This document shows, piece by piece, positions 5,439 to 6,446 of a stretch of DNA of 6,446 nucleotides (position 1 is its first letter; every line of letters begins with the position of its first letter). The translations under genes and the position numbers were made by a program. Under the pieces are notes generated by a model. The model did no database searches. It had not been told where the DNA came from and was given only the letters and a program-made list of their open reading frames with translations. Source of the stretch: Akkermansiaceae bacterium (GTDB lineage Bacteria; Verrucomicrobiota; Verrucomicrobiia; Verrucomicrobiales; Akkermansiaceae). The DNA is taken from assembly GCA_023300205.1 (NCBI GenBank), contig JALZVD010000222.1, forward strand, positions 1 to 6,446. The letters run 5' to 3'.

Positions 5439-6446
5439 TCAAACATTATTAAAATACTTTTCAAGAACTTTAAGTTCACTTTCTCTTTTATCGTTTATTG
5501 ATTTCGATATCTCAATTTTAGAATCAATATAATCATGTATTCTAATAATTTCATGAAGATGATTGTGTCGATTGGTTGTACTCTCATCGTGTCGTCGATG
5601 TATATTTAAAGATTTAGCAGAATACCCTATATTTGTCTTCTCCAACATTTTTACATAGAAAAACCAATCTCCAGAAACTTTAAAATTAGATTTAGCAAAT
5701 TCAATGTTCTCCAATATGGTTTCCTTTAAGATCTCAGTTCTAAATAACACTGAACTAACATTAAGAATTGTGTTACGAATAGACATGGCCTCCTTAATCT
5801 CTAATGCTCCTTCCTTGATATAGTCTTGTTTCCATTTATTCTTATCTAACTGATCAGTATAATAATGATAATCGCTAGCTATTAATTTACCTTCTGCATT
5901 TATTTGTTTAGATTGACAATATGCCATGCCCACCTCTTTGTCATCAAAAAACTCGACTAATGTTTCTAAAAAATTTGGTTCCGCTGAATCATCAGCTTCT
6001 GCAATCCATACATACTCTGCTTTAGTCAAGTTGACTCCTTTCTTCCATTGTGAAAATACAGATCCAGAATTCACATCATTTGTTACTAATTTAATTTTCC
6101 TTCTATATTTGTCAGATAGCGACTGAATAACCTCTAAACTATTATCACTTGATTTATCATCTAATACGATAACTTCAAAAACAGGGTATGTTTGATTCCA
6201 AATAGATACTAAACGTTCCTCTAATTCATTCGCATAATTATAATTCGGCACAACAACACTTATTTTCTTTATTGTGGAGCTGAATGAAGTGAGATTAAAA
6301 CAATAATTATCAAACTGATAATCTCGGAGTGCGATTGCTACACTTTTTTGAGCGATACTATGATAAAATAATTCATCATCGATAAGTTTCTCAATCTTAC
6401 TTTTCATATCCGCAAGGTCAAGATATTTAGCTAATTGAAGTATTTC
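5439..6446 (-). CDS. family 2 glycosyltransferase (5' partial)
   Basis: A GT-A fold glycosyltransferase that should transfer a sugar from a nucleotide-sugar donor to a growing glycan at the cytosolic side. Counting from the first internal ATG (6405-6407), the signs are VVVPNYN at 51-57, the SIWNQTYP turn at 68-75, VLDDKSSDNS at 81-90 (nucleotide binding), EADDSAEP at 137-144 (DxD-equivalent metal site), SGDWFF at 245-250 in the acceptor and catalytic region, and IHRRHDESTT at 269-278, the usual late motif. The reading frame stays open for 13 further codons to the window edge (residues EILQLAKYLDLAD), that ATG has no ribosome site, and about 45 helical residues precede the GT core. The gene therefore probably begins outside the window and may be a larger multi-domain transferase. 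It ends at TGA 5439-5441, 104 bp ahead of the first methyltransferase. Confidence 0.88.
   Translation of the reverse strand, partial: EILQLAKYLDLADMKSKIEKLIDDELFYHSIAQKSVAIALRDYQFDNYCFNLTSFSSTIKKISVVVPNYNYANELEERLVSIWNQTYPVFEVIVLDDKSSDNSLEVIQSLSDKYRRKIKLVTNDVNSGSVFSQWKKGVNLTKAEYVWIAEADDSAEPNFLETLVEFFDDKEVGMAYCQSKQINAEGKLIASDYHYYTDQLDKNKWKQDYIKEGALEIKEAMSIRNTILNVSSVLFRTEILKETILENIEFAKSNFKVSGDWFFYVKMLEKTNIGYSAKSLNIHRRHDESTTNRHNHLHEIIRIHDYIDSKIEISKSINDKRESELKVLEKYFNNV

Noticed and set aside
1..6446. CRISPR array, insertion sequence, tRNA or rRNA
   Set aside because: No regularly spaced direct repeats, transposase motifs, terminal inverted repeats of an element, or RNA gene signatures were seen on reading either strand.

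Overview
The window is strongly AT-rich. Most genes lack a visible Shine-Dalgarno sequence; starts are preceded by A/T-rich leaders. Together with the gene content this fits a Bacteroidota member, perhaps a marine or aquatic flavobacterium. That assignment is inference: no rRNA, tRNA or taxon-specific marker is present.

The layout is simple. Positions 1-171 hold the last 56 codons of a plus-strand gene that enters from the left. It converges, with a 30-bp gap, on a run of six minus-strand genes that fills the rest of the window. In transcription order (right to left) these are: a family 2 glycosyltransferase running off the right edge (5439-6446); a class I SAM methyltransferase (4501-5334); a 557-residue fusion of a PAPS-type sulfotransferase with an AlgX/AlgJ-like SGNH domain (2838-4511); a MycE-type sugar O-methyltransferase candidate (2102-2800); another class I methyltransferase (1290-2069); and a stand-alone sulfotransferase (202-1071). 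Gaps of 30-40 bp and one 11-bp overlap suggest that the middle four genes are co-transcribed. The 104-bp gap after the glycosyltransferase and the 218-bp gap before the last sulfotransferase could hold extra regulation. The latter contains two inverted repeats built from TAATCC/GGATTA-like half sites.

Taken together, this looks like the decoration end of a surface polysaccharide locus (capsule, O-antigen or exopolysaccharide). The glycosyltransferase adds a sugar, three distinct methyltransferases could cap hydroxyls or modify sugar precursors, two distinct sulfotransferases could add sulfate, and the SGNH domain could add or remove an acyl group. No polymerase, flippase, ABC exporter or sulfate-activation (PAPS synthesis) gene is in view, so the final product and export route cannot be told.

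The most notable item is the sulfotransferase-SGNH fusion. Both halves keep their recognisable catalytic motifs, yet no signal peptide or membrane segment is seen. An AlgX-like domain, best known from the periplasm, would therefore work in the cytosol on the same molecule that is sulfated.
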